Below are positions 63,605-64,000 of a DNA stretch of 64,000 nt, in pieces. A program made the translations under genes and the position numbers. The notes under the pieces are model-generated. The model saw nothing but the letters and a program-made list of their open reading frames with translations. It ran no database searches and was not told the origin of the DNA. The stretch is from Arthrobacter sp. APC 3897 (lineage in GTDB: Bacteria; Actinomycetota; Actinomycetes; Actinomycetales; Micrococcaceae): the NCBI RefSeq assembly GCF_030407495.1, contig NZ_JASDDG010000014.1, positions 28,757 to 92,756 of the forward strand, written 5' to 3'. Within the stretch, counting starts at the first letter, position 1. Each line of letters opens with the position of its first letter.

Positions 63605-63676
63605 GCGCGATTGGCGCAGCGGTAGCGCGCTTCCCTGACACGGAAGAGGTCACTGGTTCGATCCCAGTATCGCGCA
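63605..63676 (+). tRNA. tRNA-Val (anticodon GAC), copy 1
   Basis: The acceptor stem pairs GCGCGAT (63605-63611) with ATCGCGC (63669-63675), with discriminator A at 63676. The anticodon arm is CTTCC-CTGACAC-GGAAG, giving GAC for GUC/GUU codons. CCA is not encoded. Confidence 0.94.
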
Positions 63677-63678
63677 CT

Positions 63679-63712
63679 ACAGTTTGGCACTTCGGTGCAC
63701 AACTGTGTTTTT
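63679..63712 (+). terminator. Hairpin with T-tract between tRNA-Val and tRNA-Gly copies
   Basis: ACAGTT and AACTGT flank a CAC-TTCG-GTG inner stem, followed by GTTTTT directly before the second tRNA-Gly. It looks like an intrinsic terminator or attenuator inside the array and may also mark a processing site. Confidence 0.55.
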
Positions 63713-63786
63713 GCGGACGTAGCTCAGCTGGCTAGAGCACCACCTTGCCAAGGTGGATGTCGCGGGTTCGAATCCCGTCGTCCGCT
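63713..63786 (+). tRNA. tRNA-Gly (anticodon GCC), copy 2
   Basis: The sequence is the same as the first copy over the full tRNA, including GCGGACG/CGTCCGC acceptor pairing and discriminator T at 63786. Flanking sequence differs, so the duplication covers the gene itself. Confidence 0.95.
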
Positions 63787-63830
63787 CTCTTGACTGCATC
63801 GGTTCACCTTTGGGAGATTCGATGCATCAG

Positions 63831-63902
63831 GCGCGATTGGCGCAGCGGTAGCGCGCTTCCCTGACACGGAAGAGGTCACTGGTTCGATCCCAGTATCGCG
63901 CA
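63831..63902 (+). tRNA. tRNA-Val (anticodon GAC), copy 2
   Basis: Identical to copy 1 from the GCGCGAT acceptor strand to discriminator A at 63902. The 44-bp spacer before it contains a TGCATCG/CGATGCA inverted repeat. Confidence 0.94.
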
Positions 63903-63927
63903 CGGACAACTTTGGTTGTCTTGTTTT

Positions 63928-64000
63928 GCGGACGTAGCTCAGCTGGCTAGAGCACCACCTTGCCAAGGTGGATGTCGCGGGTTCGAATCCCGTCGTCCGC
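63928..64000 (+). tRNA. tRNA-Gly (anticodon GCC), copy 3, cut by the window edge
   Basis: Identical to the other Gly copies through the 3' acceptor strand CGTCCGC, which ends exactly at 64000; only the discriminator base is missing. A short GACAAC/GTTGTC hairpin followed by TTGTTTT (63904-63927) precedes it. Confidence 0.93.

Overview
The window is high-GC DNA with short intergenic gaps, many ATGA/GTGA start-stop overlaps and frequent GTG/TTG starts. Gene content (PdtaR-type ANTAR regulator, HGxxPAAW protein and a Trp-associated membrane protein inside the trp operon, a FolP2-type DHPS homologue, a TIGR03085-like protein) points to an actinobacterium, most likely Arthrobacter or a close relative in the Micrococcaceae. 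The genus is inferred from gene content only. The window is ordinary chromosome with a few accessory patches.

Layout. 0-8 kb: a truncated zinc alcohol dehydrogenase, a YhgE/ABC-2-like membrane protein, a Nudix hydrolase, a stand-alone 5'-3' exonuclease, and a ribose/fructose-type ABC transporter operon with a divergent GntR/UTRA regulator whose 5' end carries an apparent 1-base frameshift. 8-12 kb: tRNA-Leu(CAA), pdtaR, a SHOCT membrane protein, pyruvate kinase and a TetR regulator. 12-30 kb: a minus-strand amino-acid block in the order hisE-hisG-hisF, an alcohol dehydrogenase, then hisI-trpE-(Trp membrane protein)-(HGxxPAAW)-trpC-trpB-trpA-lgt-gltB-gltD. trpD and trpF are absent from it.

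29.9-32 kb is the clearest accessory patch: an AT-rich orphan membrane/coiled-coil protein, about 600 bp without a gene, and the wreck of a YCII-plus-ECF-sigma gene pair. It is followed by an ABM-domain gene with a TATAAT promoter and a palindromic candidate operator. 33-37 kb holds an Ntn-type linear-amide hydrolase and a three-gene unit of FolP2-like DHPS homologue, RibD_C-type reductase and MFS transporter. 37-42 kb holds a two-module AsnC regulator divergent from an MFS transporter, M20 amidohydrolase and SDR, probably a small catabolic module. 42-43.8 kb holds a small membrane protein, MscL and a methyltransferase. 44-50.8 kb is an alpha-galactoside utilisation cluster: ROK regulator, GH36 alpha-galactosidase, and an ABC importer without its own ATPase. 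50.9-53.1 kb holds an ACT-domain protein, an IS3-family transposase remnant, a GNAT acetyltransferase and a universal stress protein.

53-62.7 kb is a minus-strand housekeeping stretch: def-fmt-rsmB-rpe, then an FMN riboswitch driving a PnuC-type transporter gene and ribD-ribE-ribB-ribA-ribH. A RecB-like nuclease lies upstream. The window ends with a four-copy 16-bp tandem repeat, tRNA-Val(CAC), and a plus-strand tRNA array Gly-Cys-Val-Gly-Val-Gly made of repeated near-identical Gly(GCC) and Val(GAC) genes. Several genes (pyk, hisI, hisE, the ROK regulator, the alpha-galactosidase) have a -10-like hexamer 6-7 nt before the start codon, as expected for leaderless transcripts.
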